A stretch of DNA of 64,000 nt, from NCBI GenBank assembly GCA_963741755.1, contig CAVUJG010000007.1:228655-292654 (forward strand), given 5' to 3'. Shown here piece by piece: positions 44,941 to 53,869 of this stretch (its first letter is position 1; each line of letters starts with the position of its first letter). The DNA comes from Sva-07 sp963741755 (GTDB taxonomy: Bacteria; Actinomycetota; Acidimicrobiia; Acidimicrobiales; Ilumatobacteraceae). The notes under the pieces are model-generated. The model searched no databases and was not told the DNA's origin. It saw only the letters and a program-made list of their open reading frames with translations. The position numbers were made by a program, and so were the translations under genes.

Positions 44941-44973
44941 GAGTCGTGGCGAACACCAGGTTCGCCACGACTC
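44941..44973. terminator. Strong 14-bp hairpin after the duplicated-domain gene
   Basis: GAGTCGTGGCGAAC and GTTCGCCACGACTC form a perfect 14-bp stem with a 5-base loop (ACCAG), 36 bp after the stop at 44904 and 16 bp before the DsbA-like start. There is no T run, as is common for terminators in high-GC actinobacteria. It could instead cover the DsbA-like start region in the RNA. Confidence 0.7.
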
Positions 44974-44989
44974 GCGGAATACTGGACTC

Positions 44990-45601
44990 ATGACATCGAT
45001 CGAGGTCTTCGCCGACATCACCTGTCCGTTCACCCACGTGGGCCTCAAGCGGGTGGTCCAGCACGTCAGTGAGATGGCCGAGCCGGCCGACGTCATCGTG
45101 CGGGCGTGGCCACTGGAGTGGGTCAACGGCACGCCGCTCGCCGTCGACGCGGTCGTCGTCAAGGCGCACACGCTCAGCGAACAACTCGGTGTCGATGATT
45201 TCGCCGGGCTGCGCGCCGATGCGTGGCCGACCACCACGATCCCGGCGCTCAACCTCGCCGCCGACGCGTACGGCCGCGATCCCGCCACCGGACTGGCCGT
45301 CAGCCTCGAGCTGCGATCGGCACTGTTCGAGCACGGTGAGAACATCGGCGATCCCGTGGTGCTCGCACGCATCGCTGCCGCCCACGAACTCGACGCGCCC
45401 GCCACGGAGACGAGCGCTGCGGTCCAGGCCGACTACGACGGCGGCCACGAACGCGGCGTCAAGGGGTCGCCGCACTTCTTCGTCGCTTCCGACGACTTCT
45501 TCTGTCCGGCCCTCGACCTCGGCCACGACGACGAGGGCCACCTCACGGCCCGCTTCGACGCCGACATGCTCGCCGAGTTCTTCGCCCGCATCGACGCCTG
45601 A
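44990..45601 (+). CDS. DsbA-like (FrnE/mycothiol-dependent nitroreductase-type) oxidoreductase
   Basis: The 203-residue protein has a thioredoxin fold with helical insertion. The active-site motif is CPFTHVG (single cysteine, CPxxH), in VFADITCPFTHVGLKRV, and the cis-Pro segment is KGSPHFFVASDDFFCPAL. Single-Cys CPxxH DsbA relatives include Rv2466c, which uses mycothiol in place of a second cysteine. It probably reduces or isomerises small molecules or mixed disulfides in the cytosol; no signal peptide is present. ATG 44990 follows GGACTC. No partner gene is adjacent. Confidence 0.82.
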   Translation: MTSIEVFADITCPFTHVGLKRVVQHVSEMAEPADVIVRAWPLEWVNGTPLAVDAVVVKAHTLSEQLGVDDFAGLRADAWPTTTIPALNLAADAYGRDPATGLAVSLELRSALFEHGENIGDPVVLARIAAAHELDAPATETSAAVQADYDGGHERGVKGSPHFFVASDDFFCPALDLGHDDEGHLTARFDADMLAEFFARIDA

Positions 45602-45871
45602 GCGTTCACCGGCCGGCGCCGGTCCGCGCCAGACGCTCGACTGCGCTGTTCGACCGAGCAGTTCGAGGGGAGACCTGCCGTCCGGGTGGGTGCCGTGTGG
45701 AGGGGGGATCACGGCCGGCACCCACCGGACGTTGCACGACTGAAGGTAGACGGCGAATGTGTCGCCAAGATGTCCTGCGAGTTGCGGCTCGGTGATCAGT
45801 TGCCAAACGTTCCCCGGCGAGCGCCGCGACCTACTGTGGGCCCGGAAGAGCAACACGAGACGGAGGGGTAC

Positions 45872-46174
45872 ATGGAGATCGGAAGCCTGTTGGCAGCACT
45901 GGCGCTCGGATTCGTCGCAGGAGTGATCGGTCGGGCCGTCGTGCCGGGCGACGCATTCCGCTCATTCAGCGGATGGCAGTCGTGGCTGATCTCAACCCTG
46001 CTCGGCCTCATCGGGTCGCTGATCGGTTTCTGGATCTTCGCGGGCATCTTCGGAATCGGCGACGACGACAAGTTCGACTGGGGTGGCATCATCGGCGCCA
46101 TCATCGGGGCGATCATCGTCGTCGCCGTGGGATCGTGGTTGTTCCGCAAGATCGCCAAACGCGACACGGTCTGA
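45872..46174 (+). CDS. GlsB/YeaQ/YmgE family membrane protein (transglycosylase-associated)
   Basis: The 100-residue protein has three hydrophobic helices (LAALALGFVAGVIGRAVVPG, WLISTLLGLIGSLIGFWIFA, GGIIGAIIGAIIVVAVGSWL) and the glycine-rich pattern of the GlsB/YeaQ/YmgE family, small inner-membrane proteins often induced by envelope stress. The biochemical role is unknown. CGGAGGGG precedes ATG 45872. The 270 bp upstream hold no convincing gene. Confidence 0.85.
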   Translation: MEIGSLLAALALGFVAGVIGRAVVPGDAFRSFSGWQSWLISTLLGLIGSLIGFWIFAGIFGIGDDDKFDWGGIIGAIIGAIIVVAVGSWLFRKIAKRDTV

Positions 46175-46212
46175 GGCGCGCACCGGCCAGTCCGGCGTGA
46201 TAGCACGTCCAA

Positions 46213-47688
46213 ATGGGGAACAACGCCGACGACACGCGGTGGCTCGATGCCACTGAACAGGCCACGCTGATCTCGAACCGGGAGGCGACGTCGACCGAAC
46301 TCGTCGACGCAGCGATCGCGCGGATCGAACAGCTGGATGGCCTGATCAATGCCGTGATCATGAGGTGGTTCGACCGTGCCCGCCACCAAGCCGAGGCGTT
46401 CGACGAACTGCCGTTGGGGTCGGAACACCGCAACGGACCCTTCGCCGGCGTGCCGTTCCTCCTCAAGGACCTCGGCAACCATGTCGCGGGAATGCCGCTG
46501 ACGTCGGGCAACCGCGCAGCGCGCGACGACACGCCGTTGTCGAGGCACGATTCGAACCTCGTCGTGCACTTCCGCGATGCCGGGCTGATCACGCTGGGGC
46601 GGTCCAACAGCCCCGAGTTCGGCAGCCTCCCCGTGACCGAACCGCTCGCGTACGGGCCGACCCGCAATCCGTGGGACACCGATCACACCCCCGGTGGATC
46701 GAGTGGTGGCGCTGCTGCCGCGGTCGCCGCGGGCATGGTGCCGATCGCCCACGCCAGCGACGGCGGAGGGTCGATCCGGATCCCGGCGTCGTGCTGTGGC
46801 CTCGTCGGCTTGAAGCCGTCGCAGGGCCGCGTGTCGATGGGGCCCGAGCGCGACGAGTCGGGCCTGTCGACGCAGTTGTGCGTCAGCAGGTCGGTGCGCG
46901 ACACGGCCCGGATGCTCGACGCGGTCCACGGTCCCGGTGTCGGCGACAGCGTGATCGCTCCCGCACCGAGCCGGCCGTATGTCGACGAGTTGGGGGTCGA
47001 TCCAGGCCGGTTGCGCATCGGGCTGCTCGACCGGCATCCGATCGGCGGTGAGCTCCACCTCGACTGTGTCACCGCGGTCCGGGCCGCCGCCGGCCTGCTC
47101 GAGGGGCTCGGCCACGACGTCTCGCTCGGCCATCCTCCGATCCTCGAAGACGCCGAGTTCCCTCGCCGGTTCGCCGCGATGTGGGCGGCGTTGATGGCGG
47201 TCGGCATCGACGGACTCGGCCAGACGCTCGGGCGCCGGCTGACCGCCGACGACATCGAGCCGGTGAACTGGGCACAGGGCGAGTACGCGGCGCAGCTCTC
47301 CGCCGCGCAGTACGCGATGGCGCTCGCTGCGGTCGGCCAGTACCGCCGCCATGTGCAGGGCTGGTGGGCCGAGGGATGGGACCTGCTGCTCACGCCGACG
47401 CTCGCCGCTCCCCCGCTGTCGATCGGCGGTCTCTACGGCGACCAGGGCGACGGCGTCGATCCGGACAATCCGATGGCGCCGTCGATCCGCTCCGGCCGGT
47501 TCGTGGCGTTCACGCCGCAGTTCAACGCGTCGGGACAACCGGCGATCAACCTGCCGCTGCACTGGAACGACGCCGGCCTGCCGATCGGTGTCCAGCTCGT
47601 GGCCGCCTACGGCCGCGAGGACGTGCTCATCCGCATCGCCAGCCAGCTCGAGGCCGCCGCCCCCTGGGCCAACCGCCACCCGACGTGA
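46213..47688 (+). CDS. Amidase signature family enzyme
   Basis: The 491-residue protein has the Ser-cisSer-Lys triad of amidase-signature enzymes: K85 in PFLLKDLG, cis-Ser S163 in TPGGSSGGAAA and nucleophile S187 in DGGGSIRIPAS, with spacing identical to FAAH (75 and 24 residues). It hydrolyses a carboxamide, such as an aryl or acyl amide, in the cytosol. No GatC or GatB neighbour is present and the protein lacks GatA-specific features, so it is not the Glu-tRNA amidotransferase. It is convergent with the P450 gene. Confidence 0.92.
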   Translation: MGNNADDTRWLDATEQATLISNREATSTELVDAAIARIEQLDGLINAVIMRWFDRARHQAEAFDELPLGSEHRNGPFAGVPFLLKDLGNHVAGMPLTSGNRAARDDTPLSRHDSNLVVHFRDAGLITLGRSNSPEFGSLPVTEPLAYGPTRNPWDTDHTPGGSSGGAAAAVAAGMVPIAHASDGGGSIRIPASCCGLVGLKPSQGRVSMGPERDESGLSTQLCVSRSVRDTARMLDAVHGPGVGDSVIAPAPSRPYVDELGVDPGRLRIGLLDRHPIGGELHLDCVTAVRAAAGLLEGLGHDVSLGHPPILEDAEFPRRFAAMWAALMAVGIDGLGQTLGRRLTADDIEPVNWAQGEYAAQLSAAQYAMALAAVGQYRRHVQGWWAEGWDLLLTPTLAAPPLSIGGLYGDQGDGVDPDNPMAPSIRSGRFVAFTPQFNASGQPAINLPLHWNDAGLPIGVQLVAAYGREDVLIRIASQLEAAAPWANRHPT

Positions 47689-47689
47689 C

Positions 47690-47722
47690 GATTACATCAG
47701 GGGTCAGACCCGCGATGTAATC
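47690..47722. repeat. 33-mer palindrome GATTACATC...GATGTAATC (copy 2)
   Basis: Identical in sequence and orientation to the copy at 22118-22150. It fills the gap between convergent amidase and P450 genes and overlaps the P450 stop by two bases, so it may serve as a shared terminator. Confidence 0.92.
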
Positions 47723-48929
47723 AGCGGCTCACCGTGACCGGCAGCCGAGCGGGACTGCGACCCAGGATCATGCGCCACTCGATGCTGTCGGCGTCCATCG
47801 GCGCGTCGGCAACGATCGTGTCGCCCAGGCCGGCCCGGGCCGCCGCCAGCAGCACCTCCTCCATCGTCATCCGTGCGAGAGCTGCACCGAGGCAGTAGTG
47901 CGGGCCTGAACCGAACGACAGCAATTTCGGCGCATCGGGCTCGGTGAACCTCGTCGGACGGAAGATGTCGGGATCACTCCAAACGGCCGCATCGCGGCTC
48001 GCTGAGACCGACGCCAGGAACACCATCGAGCCGGCAGGCCGCTCGATGCCGCCGATCTCGAAGGGCTCCAGCACGGTCCGTGGGACGATCGTGATGCTCG
48101 GCTCGAATCGGATCGCTTCGTTCACCACCGCCGGCGCCAGCGACGCGTCGGCGCGGAGCGCATCGAGTGCCTCAGGGTGACGCATCAACGTCAGCAACGA
48201 GCAGCTGACCTGCCCGGACGTCGTGTCGTGGCCACCCACGATCAGGTTGCCGACCATCGTGACGACCTCGTCGTGCGTCAGACGATCGCCCTGCTCCTCG
48301 GCGTCGAGCAACGCGCTGATCAGGTCATCGCCTCGCTCCGTCAACCGCGTGTCGATCATCGACTCGACGTCGCGCATCAGATCGACCACGGCGCGTTCTG
48401 CAACTGCGATCTGATCGGGATCCATCAGCCCGAACACCGGACTGAGCGCGTCGCCGTACTCGACGAAATCGGCGATCTGGTCGGCGGGCACGCCGATCAG
48501 CGTGCAGATCACCGTGATCGGGACATCGACCAGTGCAGCCACCAGGTCGCCACCACCGTCGGCGACCAGCTTCGACATACGCTCGTCGGCGAGCCGTGCC
48601 GCCAGCGCGCGGTGACGTTCAATCGAACGCGGCGTGAACACCCGCGCCGCAAGGCGGCGCAACCGATGGTGGGGGTCACCGTCGTTGGTGAACATCAAAC
48701 TCGAGTACCAGCTGCGAAGCGGGCCGTCGTCGATCCCGAGGAAGTCGAAGATCGACAGACCGACGCCCGACAACCGAGGATCATGCGACAGCCGTTCGAT
48801 GTCGTCGTACCGCAGCACGACCACCGCGCCGGTGTCGACGGCGATGCCAGTCGGGCCCGCCGTTCGGGCCGCCCGGTACTCATCGTGCAGTCCCTCGTCG
48901 AACGTCGGCTCGATCATCGTGTCGGTCAT
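47721..48929 (-). CDS. Cytochrome P450
   Basis: The 402-residue protein is a standard bacterial P450. It has the I-helix VGGHDTTSGQ (oxygen-activating Thr), the K-helix ExxR in NEAIRFEPS, the PERF-like DPDIFRPTRF, and the heme-binding loop LLSFGSGPHYCLGAALARM. P450s hydroxylate steroids, terpenes, fatty acids or polyketides with a ferredoxin partner. No ferredoxin is adjacent. Its divergent neighbour is a HAD-like gene. Confidence 0.95.
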   Translation of the reverse strand: MTDTMIEPTFDEGLHDEYRAARTAGPTGIAVDTGAVVVLRYDDIERLSHDPRLSGVGLSIFDFLGIDDGPLRSWYSSLMFTNDGDPHHRLRRLAARVFTPRSIERHRALAARLADERMSKLVADGGGDLVAALVDVPITVICTLIGVPADQIADFVEYGDALSPVFGLMDPDQIAVAERAVVDLMRDVESMIDTRLTERGDDLISALLDAEEQGDRLTHDEVVTMVGNLIVGGHDTTSGQVSCSLLTLMRHPEALDALRADASLAPAVVNEAIRFEPSITIVPRTVLEPFEIGGIERPAGSMVFLASVSASRDAAVWSDPDIFRPTRFTEPDAPKLLSFGSGPHYCLGAALARMTMEEVLLAAARAGLGDTIVADAPMDADSIEWRMILGRSPARLPVTVSR

Positions 48930-49035
48930 CCCGCCCCCTCTTTCCCGTCGCTGTGCCCATCACAGCCCCCGTTGCCGTGCTCGAATCATCGATGAGCGGT
49001 CAGTGGACCGCAAGGGTCACCGGTCACACACCGCC

Positions 49036-49068
49036 GATTACATCGCGGGTCTGACCCCTGATGTAATC
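49036..49068. repeat. 33-mer palindrome, inverted copy 3
   Basis: This is the exact inverse of the copies at 22118 and 47690. It lies in the divergent region between the P450 and HAD genes, 28 bp before the HAD start, so terminator function is unlikely here. Confidence 0.92.
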
Positions 49069-49095
49069 GGTGGTGGTGGCCGTAGCGTCCGGCGG

Positions 49096-49749
49096 ATGAC
49101 CAGGCCGAATCCTGACGTCGACGCCGTGATCTTCGACTTCGCCGGGGTGCTCAGCACCAGTCCGGGCGCGATGATGCGCCGACAGATCGATGCGAGTGGG
49201 ATCGACGTCGACATCGACATCATGTCGTTCGTCAACATCCTCATGGGGCCGCTCGCCGAGGAAGGCGACCACCCGTGGCACCTGCTCGAACGAGGTCGGA
49301 TCGACTTCGACACCTACGTCGCCGACATCGAGCCACTGTGGCGGGCCGCGGGGTTCGAGGCGTTCCCGGCGCCGCCCCGAGGGGACGATCTGCTCACCGG
49401 GATGACGAAGATCCCCGAGATGATCGATGCGGTGCGAGCCGTGCGAGCCGCCGGCTACCGGACGGCGATCCTCACGAACAACATCAAGGAGTGGGGGTCG
49501 TGGCGGACGATCTGGGACGCTGACAACCTCGTCGACGTCGTGGTCGACTCGTGCGAGGTCGACATGCGCAAGCCCAACGCCGACATCTTCGAGCTGACCG
49601 TCGATCAGCTCGGCTCGCCGATGGAGCGCACCCTGTTCCTCGACGACTTCCCCTGGAACATCACCGGCGCCGAAGCGGTCGGCCTGCAGACGATGCACGT
49701 CACCGACCCGGTCGCTGCTGCGGCGGCGCTCCTCGACCGATTGCTCTGA
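49096..49749 (+). CDS. HAD-superfamily (HAD-IA) protein, ACAD10-type
   Basis: The 217-residue protein has HAD motifs: VIFDFAGVLST (motif I, nucleophile D14), AILTNNIKEW (Thr, motif II), MRKPNADIF (Lys, motif III) and LFLDDFPWNITGAEAVGLQT (motif IV). The second motif I acid is Ala (DFA), whereas phosphatases have DxD. FDFGGVL-like motif I is typical of the HAD domain fused to ACAD10/soluble epoxide hydrolases, so phosphatase activity is doubtful. ATG 49096 follows GGCGG. It is divergent from the P450 gene. Confidence 0.85.
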   Translation: MTRPNPDVDAVIFDFAGVLSTSPGAMMRRQIDASGIDVDIDIMSFVNILMGPLAEEGDHPWHLLERGRIDFDTYVADIEPLWRAAGFEAFPAPPRGDDLLTGMTKIPEMIDAVRAVRAAGYRTAILTNNIKEWGSWRTIWDADNLVDVVVDSCEVDMRKPNADIFELTVDQLGSPMERTLFLDDFPWNITGAEAVGLQTMHVTDPVAAAAALLDRLL

Positions 49750-49789
49750 CCGACACGCCAGCGCCCCCCAGATCGGTCACGATGGGGCG

Positions 49790-50667
49790 ATGACCGATGG
49801 TCGAGGCTCGACGGCGCAACTGGCGATCGCCGGATTCTGCGCCGCGATGTTCGCGATCGCGCTCGGCGCACTCGTGAGTTCGCAGCTCGCCCTGATGTCG
49901 GTGCTCGACTCAGCGCGCGCGGAGCGCGCGGCCGACCAGATCGCCACCTCGCGATTCACCGCCGACGTGATCGGCCAGACCGTCGAGCGGGCGGTCACAC
50001 CGATCGCCGGTGCCGAGATTGCGTCGCAACTCGCGACGGCGACGAGCACCGACCCACAGGTGACCGCAGTGGTCAGTTCGTCGCTGATGGGAGCACATCG
50101 CCAGATCGTCGATGCCGACGTCGGTGCGGTCCCCGATGGAAACGTGGCCGTACGAACAGCGATCGCCCAGTCGGTGCTCGACACCGCGACGGCAGCCGGC
50201 TTCGACCCGGCGGCCGCAGGCATCGACGTCACGAGCCTCGACCAACTCGGCCTCGATGCCGCCGTCGAACAGGCAGGCGTGCCATCGGTGGTGCCGACCG
50301 ACGTCCCGAATCTCGGGCTCCAACGCGTCGCCGAGACGACTCGGATCATCGCCGCACTGGCGTTGTTCGTGTTCGGTTGCATCGCCGTGATTGCTCACCC
50401 TCGACCCGCCGCGGGCTGCGCCGGCTCGGTGTGGCCGCCGTGGTCATCAGCGGTGCGTGGCTCGTCGGTCTCCTCGTCACGGGATGGATCATCGATCTCG
50501 TCGCCAACACGCTGTTCGGTGAAATGCTGCAGACGGTGTGGAAGGACGCGGTGCCCTCGATGCTCCTGCTGGTCGGCGCCGGCGTCGTGCTCGGCGCTGC
50601 GGTGATCGTCGCCGGCATCGCCGCCGACGGCTGGGCACAACAGCGCGCGCAGCGGAGGTCGTGGTGA
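49790..50667 (+). pseudogene. Putative membrane protein with one frameshift, unknown function
   Basis: The protein would have an N-terminal helix (AIAGFCAAMFAIALGALVSS), a ~170-residue extracytoplasmic domain (TSTDPQVTAVVSSSLMGAH and similar), then a helix ending CIAVIAH and, after a one-base loss at about 50398-50401 (CACCCTCG, probably CCCC), STRRGLRRLG with two more helices (VISGAWLVGLLVTGWII, LLLVGAGVVLGAAVIVAGI). The far side is clean coding sequence, so the frame break is probably an error. I do not recognise the family. The stop overlaps the GTG of the next lipoprotein gene. Confidence 0.7.
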
Positions 50668-51266
50668 CGTCGTCACGATCTGTGCCCTCACCGTCTCGAC
50701 TTCCGGGACGCGGCGGGCGCAGATCGCGCTACATCACGTCGATGCTCGCCGGCGGGCTCGTGGCGATCAGCGCTTGCAGCGGTGCATCCGGCGACGCCGA
50801 CGACCAACTGCCACCGCTCCTCGACGTCGAGCAGCTCGGCGACGGCTGGGTGGCGAGCGATCCGGGTGATGTCGCACTCCTGCCCGGCACGATCGCTCCG
50901 CCGTGCCCGTTCGAGGGCGAGATCCCTGACGTCGAGGTGGCTGCAGCCGACAGCATGGAGTTCGGCGACGAATCTCGTGGGCTCGGGATCAACCACACCG
51001 TCGTCGAGTTGAGTGGCGAGGCCGAAACCGCCCAGGCCGTCCTCAACACGTGGGTCGTCATGGACTGCGCCGGATCCGACGCCGATCAGCGCCCGGTCGA
51101 CGACCTGCCCGACGATGTGTTCGGTGTCGAACTCGACACGATCGACAGCGACTTCACACAAGCAGTCCTCGTGCATGTCGACGGCTCGACGATGTCGTTC
51201 CTGGTCGTCACCGGCGATGGTGCAGCAACGATCGATCTTGCACGCGACCTCGCACCGCTGATCTGA
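50664..51266 (+). CDS. Probable lipoprotein of unknown function
   Basis: The 200-residue protein starts at GTG 50664, overlapping the previous stop, with a basic N-terminus and hydrophobic stretch MLAGGLVAISAC-SG, where the C is a likely lipobox cysteine. The mature part (LDVEQLGDGWVASDPGDVAL, DDVFGVELDTIDSDFTQAVL) is small and acidic, with two cysteines (PCPFE, DCAGS). No family is recognised. Coupling to the membrane protein before it suggests a joint envelope role. Confidence 0.72.
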   Translation: MTSSRSVPSPSRLPGRGGRRSRYITSMLAGGLVAISACSGASGDADDQLPPLLDVEQLGDGWVASDPGDVALLPGTIAPPCPFEGEIPDVEVAAADSMEFGDESRGLGINHTVVELSGEAETAQAVLNTWVVMDCAGSDADQRPVDDLPDDVFGVELDTIDSDFTQAVLVHVDGSTMSFLVVTGDGAATIDLARDLAPLI

Positions 51267-51287
51267 GCCGGGTCAATCGCCCCACCG

Positions 51288-51384
51288 ATGAGCCAACCGA
51301 CCGCATACGGCGGTTTCACTCATCACAGCCGGGTCAATCGCCCCACCGATGAGCCAACCGACCGTATACGGCGGTTTCACTCAT
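51288..51384. repeat. Array of two 36-mer palindromes ATGAGC...ACTCAT
   Basis: 36-mers at 51288-51323 and 51349-51384, separated by a 25-bp segment ending CCCCACCG, match the arrays at 29538 and 41320 (here the right end reads ACTCAT). They lie between two convergent genes. Confidence 0.9.
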
Positions 51385-51422
51385 CACAGATCGGAGCCAG
51401 CTGAGCGGAGCGAGCGGGTCGG

Positions 51423-51764
51423 TCAGAGCAGAATCGGGCGGTCGTCACGCACGAGACCGCCGGAGGCGTCGTTGATCGCCACGACGAGTGCCCACTCCAC
51501 ACCGACGTCGCTGTGCCAGCCACGTTGCGTCATGAACAAGGCAGCCCGCAGGTCGTCGAGGTCACAGTCGGCGAGCGTCCCCATGGCGTGGGCATCCCAC
51601 ACGCGGCTGGCGACGATCGAGATTCGCTCGAGGCTTCCGTGGATCCCGTATGCGTCGTAGGTCTGCGAGAACTCGATGATGGCGTCGATCGAGGCCTCGG
51701 GGGCAGGGACCTGAACGATCGACGAGAAGTCGTCGGCGAGTGTGTCCATCGTTGCGAGTTGCAT
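51423..51764 (-). CDS. Small protein of unknown function
   Basis: The 113-residue protein (MQLATMDTLADDFSSIVQVP) is mainly helical, with the segment DCDLDDLRAALFMTQRGWHS and an N-terminal TIIEF-like helix. There is no signal peptide, membrane helix or recognised motif. ATG 51764 is used; a TTG at 51770 would add two residues. It is convergent with the preceding lipoprotein gene. Coding status rests on length and codon bias only. Confidence 0.55.
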   Translation of the reverse strand: MQLATMDTLADDFSSIVQVPAPEASIDAIIEFSQTYDAYGIHGSLERISIVASRVWDAHAMGTLADCDLDDLRAALFMTQRGWHSDVGVEWALVVAINDASGGLVRDDRPILL

Positions 51765-51831
51765 GTCCAAGATCTCGGCGCCGCGACCCGTTTGCTTGAC
51801 TCAAGAAGTCGGCTGGTCAGTCAATTCCGCG

Positions 51832-52857
51832 TCAACTCGGGCCGCGCAGCGAAGGCTTCGACGGTTCGAGCAGACGAGGGCCCATCAGCTTCGCCATCAG
51901 ATGCTCTCCGGAGGTGACCGGCGCATATCGGGGCGGATTTGTCTCGTCGGAACACGTCGGAAGGCACTCGATCATGGCGTCCCAGTTCGGCTGCTGGAAC
52001 CACGCCACCGAGCGACGGCGCACGGCACCGTCCGCAGCAGGTGGCGGCGGAACGACGCGATGCAGCGTCGACCGCCAACGATCGTTGGACCACTCGGCCA
52101 GGAGGTCGCCGACGTTCACGATGAACGACCCCGGCGACGGTATGACGTCGTGCCAACGGCCGGCGTCGTCGCGGATCTGCAGGCCCGGCACAGGGTCGGC
52201 GAGCAGCACGGTGATGCTGCCGTAGTCGGTGTGCGCACCCATACGCATCTGGTTCGGGAGCGGATCTCTCGCGCCGGAGCGACGTTGGTAGTTGTTCGCC
52301 CGGATCACCGTCGGGCCCTTGTCGAGCAGCGGAGCGAAATGGTCCGCCGGCATACCGAGCGCCACTGCGGCAGCCGACATGATGTCGTTCGCCACCCGGT
52401 CCACTGCGCTGAGATAGGCGAGCCAGGTCTCGCGGAACTCCGGTGGTTCTGATGGCCACACGTTCGCAGCGAACAGCGTGTCGCGTCGAGCTGCGTAGTA
52501 CGGGTCGGCGAGCTGTTCGTCGGTGAGTTCCAGCCCGCAGTTGAACGCTTCGAACAGGTCGGTCGGCAGATCGTCCTCGCCGAGCGAGTACGCCAGCGCC
52601 TCGGATCCCTCGGGCGCATACCCGCGGTTCGCTGCACGGTCCTCGACGAAGTACGCCATCTTCTCCGCGGGAGCACGATCGAAGAACTGTGCGGTGACAT
52701 CGAGCATGTCCGCCAGCAGGTCGGGGTCGATCCCGTGCCCGCTGATCGACAGGAATCCTGAGGTGCGCGCTGCGTGGTCGAACTGACCGGCCACCCGCCG
52801 GCGGTCGCCGTCGGAGCCTTCACGGAAAGGACCCAGATCGATCGGTTCGACACGCAT
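51832..52857 (-). CDS. Isopenicillin N synthase-like Fe(II)/2-oxoglutarate dioxygenase
   Basis: The 341-residue protein has the DIOX_N domain (ARTSGFLSISGHGIDPDLLA), then the jelly-roll iron site: HTD in MGAHTDYGSITVL, the distal His in STLHRVV, and RRSVAWFQQP carrying the Arg that usually holds 2-oxoglutarate. Such enzymes hydroxylate, desaturate or cyclise small molecules. It sits upstream of the PIG-L deacetylase gene on the same strand (22 bp gap) and may be co-transcribed with it. Confidence 0.92.
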   Translation of the reverse strand: MRVEPIDLGPFREGSDGDRRRVAGQFDHAARTSGFLSISGHGIDPDLLADMLDVTAQFFDRAPAEKMAYFVEDRAANRGYAPEGSEALAYSLGEDDLPTDLFEAFNCGLELTDEQLADPYYAARRDTLFAANVWPSEPPEFRETWLAYLSAVDRVANDIMSAAAVALGMPADHFAPLLDKGPTVIRANNYQRRSGARDPLPNQMRMGAHTDYGSITVLLADPVPGLQIRDDAGRWHDVIPSPGSFIVNVGDLLAEWSNDRWRSTLHRVVPPPPAADGAVRRRSVAWFQQPNWDAMIECLPTCSDETNPPRYAPVTSGEHLMAKLMGPRLLEPSKPSLRGPS

Positions 52858-52878
52858 GTTTCGACAGTACCGGAGCGG

Positions 52879-53733
52879 TCAGATCCGCTCACCGAGCGTG
52901 TCGAGCAGCCGTTGCAGACCCCCGAACGTGACGACACGGAACTCCTCGGCAGCTCCGACGCCGTACTTCGTGCCGACACCCTCGCTGCCGGCACGCAGCA
53001 TCGGACTCAACACCGCAGACACATCGCCCGAGACGAGTGCCTCCTCGACCGCTGGGAGACGCCAGCCTCCGGTCTCGGCCTGCAGCCGCAACTGGTTGAA
53101 GAAGTTCCGCATCATCGTCGGGTGACAGCATCCCGCGGCGACCTTGCGGTCGAGCGTCGCCGAGATGTCGACCACGTCGGTGACGTCGACGACCCGACGC
53201 CCGAAGTACCACCGCTCGAAGCACCCGTGGGGAGCGAGCCGCTCGCCCGTGTGGGCTGACGCTTCATCGAAGTGCTCGGGATGGTGCAGGTCGAACTGGC
53301 TGGTCCAGAACGCCTCGTCGACGGCGCGGGCCACGACGACGTGGTCGAGGTTGTCCTCGCCGTACATCGCGTAGGGATCGAACGACACGAGCGCGTACGG
53401 GCGATAGGTGCGCACGGCGTGGATGATCCGTTCACGCAACTCGACCGTCGAGACATCGCCCAACGTGTCGGTCGGATAGCCCAACTCGACGATGTCGTCG
53501 ACGCCCAGGATCGTCGCTGCCTGCTCGAATTCCGAACGGTTCGCGGCCGCGGTCGACGCCTCGTCGGAGCCAACCGAATCCCACCGATCATCGGTGACTC
53601 GCACCACCACGACCCGCCAGCCCGCGTCGACCCACGCTGCAACCGTTCCTCCGACGAACAGCGCCATGTCGTCGGCGTGGGCCACCACCAGCAGTACCAC
53701 CCGCCCATCGCCCGGCTCGATCGTGCGCACCAT
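52879..53733 (-). CDS. PIG-L family deacetylase
   Basis: The 284-residue protein has the PIG-L zinc motif as H19-A-D21-D22 (VVAHADDMAL), the second histidine in EDNLDHVVVARAV and the strand VVVRVTDDRWDSVG. PIG-L enzymes remove N-acetyl groups from GlcNAc derivatives (GPI precursors, mycothiol precursors, BshB-type malate glucosamine or antibiotics). ATG 53733 is chosen because the longer frame runs through the palindrome cluster. It is divergent from the DegT aminotransferase and may supply a free amino sugar to that pathway. Confidence 0.9.
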   Translation of the reverse strand: MVRTIEPGDGRVVLLVVAHADDMALFVGGTVAAWVDAGWRVVVVRVTDDRWDSVGSDEASTAAANRSEFEQAATILGVDDIVELGYPTDTLGDVSTVELRERIIHAVRTYRPYALVSFDPYAMYGEDNLDHVVVARAVDEAFWTSQFDLHHPEHFDEASAHTGERLAPHGCFERWYFGRRVVDVTDVVDISATLDRKVAAGCCHPTMMRNFFNQLRLQAETGGWRLPAVEEALVSGDVSAVLSPMLRAGSEGVGTKYGVGAAEEFRVVTFGGLQRLLDTLGERI

Positions 53734-53754
53734 CGCCGCCACCGACCGCACCGT

Positions 53755-53851
53755 AGTTCCCCCAGCCCAGGTCTCCGGGAACCACGCTGGTTCCCCCGAC
53801 CCAGGTCTCCGGGGACCACGCTGGTTCCCGGAGACCTGGGCGCGGGGAACC
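53755..53851. repeat. Three 29-mer palindromes GGTTCCC...GGGAACC
   Basis: Copies at 53755-53783, 53789-53817 and 53823-53851 (the last inverted) are spaced by 5 bp. They match the pair at 23078-23140. They fill the promoter region between the divergent PIG-L and DegT genes. Confidence 0.9.
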
Positions 53852-53869
53852 ACGATGCAAGGATGTGGG

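Noticed and set aside
45602..45871. Gene between the DsbA-like and GlsB-like genes
   Set aside because: Open frames are short, Arg/Pro-rich and lack ribosome-binding sites; I see only spacer with GGCCGGCGCCGG-type symmetry.
45796..47679. 627-residue open frame opposite the amidase
   Set aside because: It lies wholly antisense to the amidase and the GlsB-like gene, which have intact catalytic motifs; composition is Arg/Gly/Val-rich as in shadows.
46213..47688. Calling the amidase GatA
   Set aside because: No gatB or gatC is nearby and the sequence lacks GatA-specific segments; general amidase is safer.
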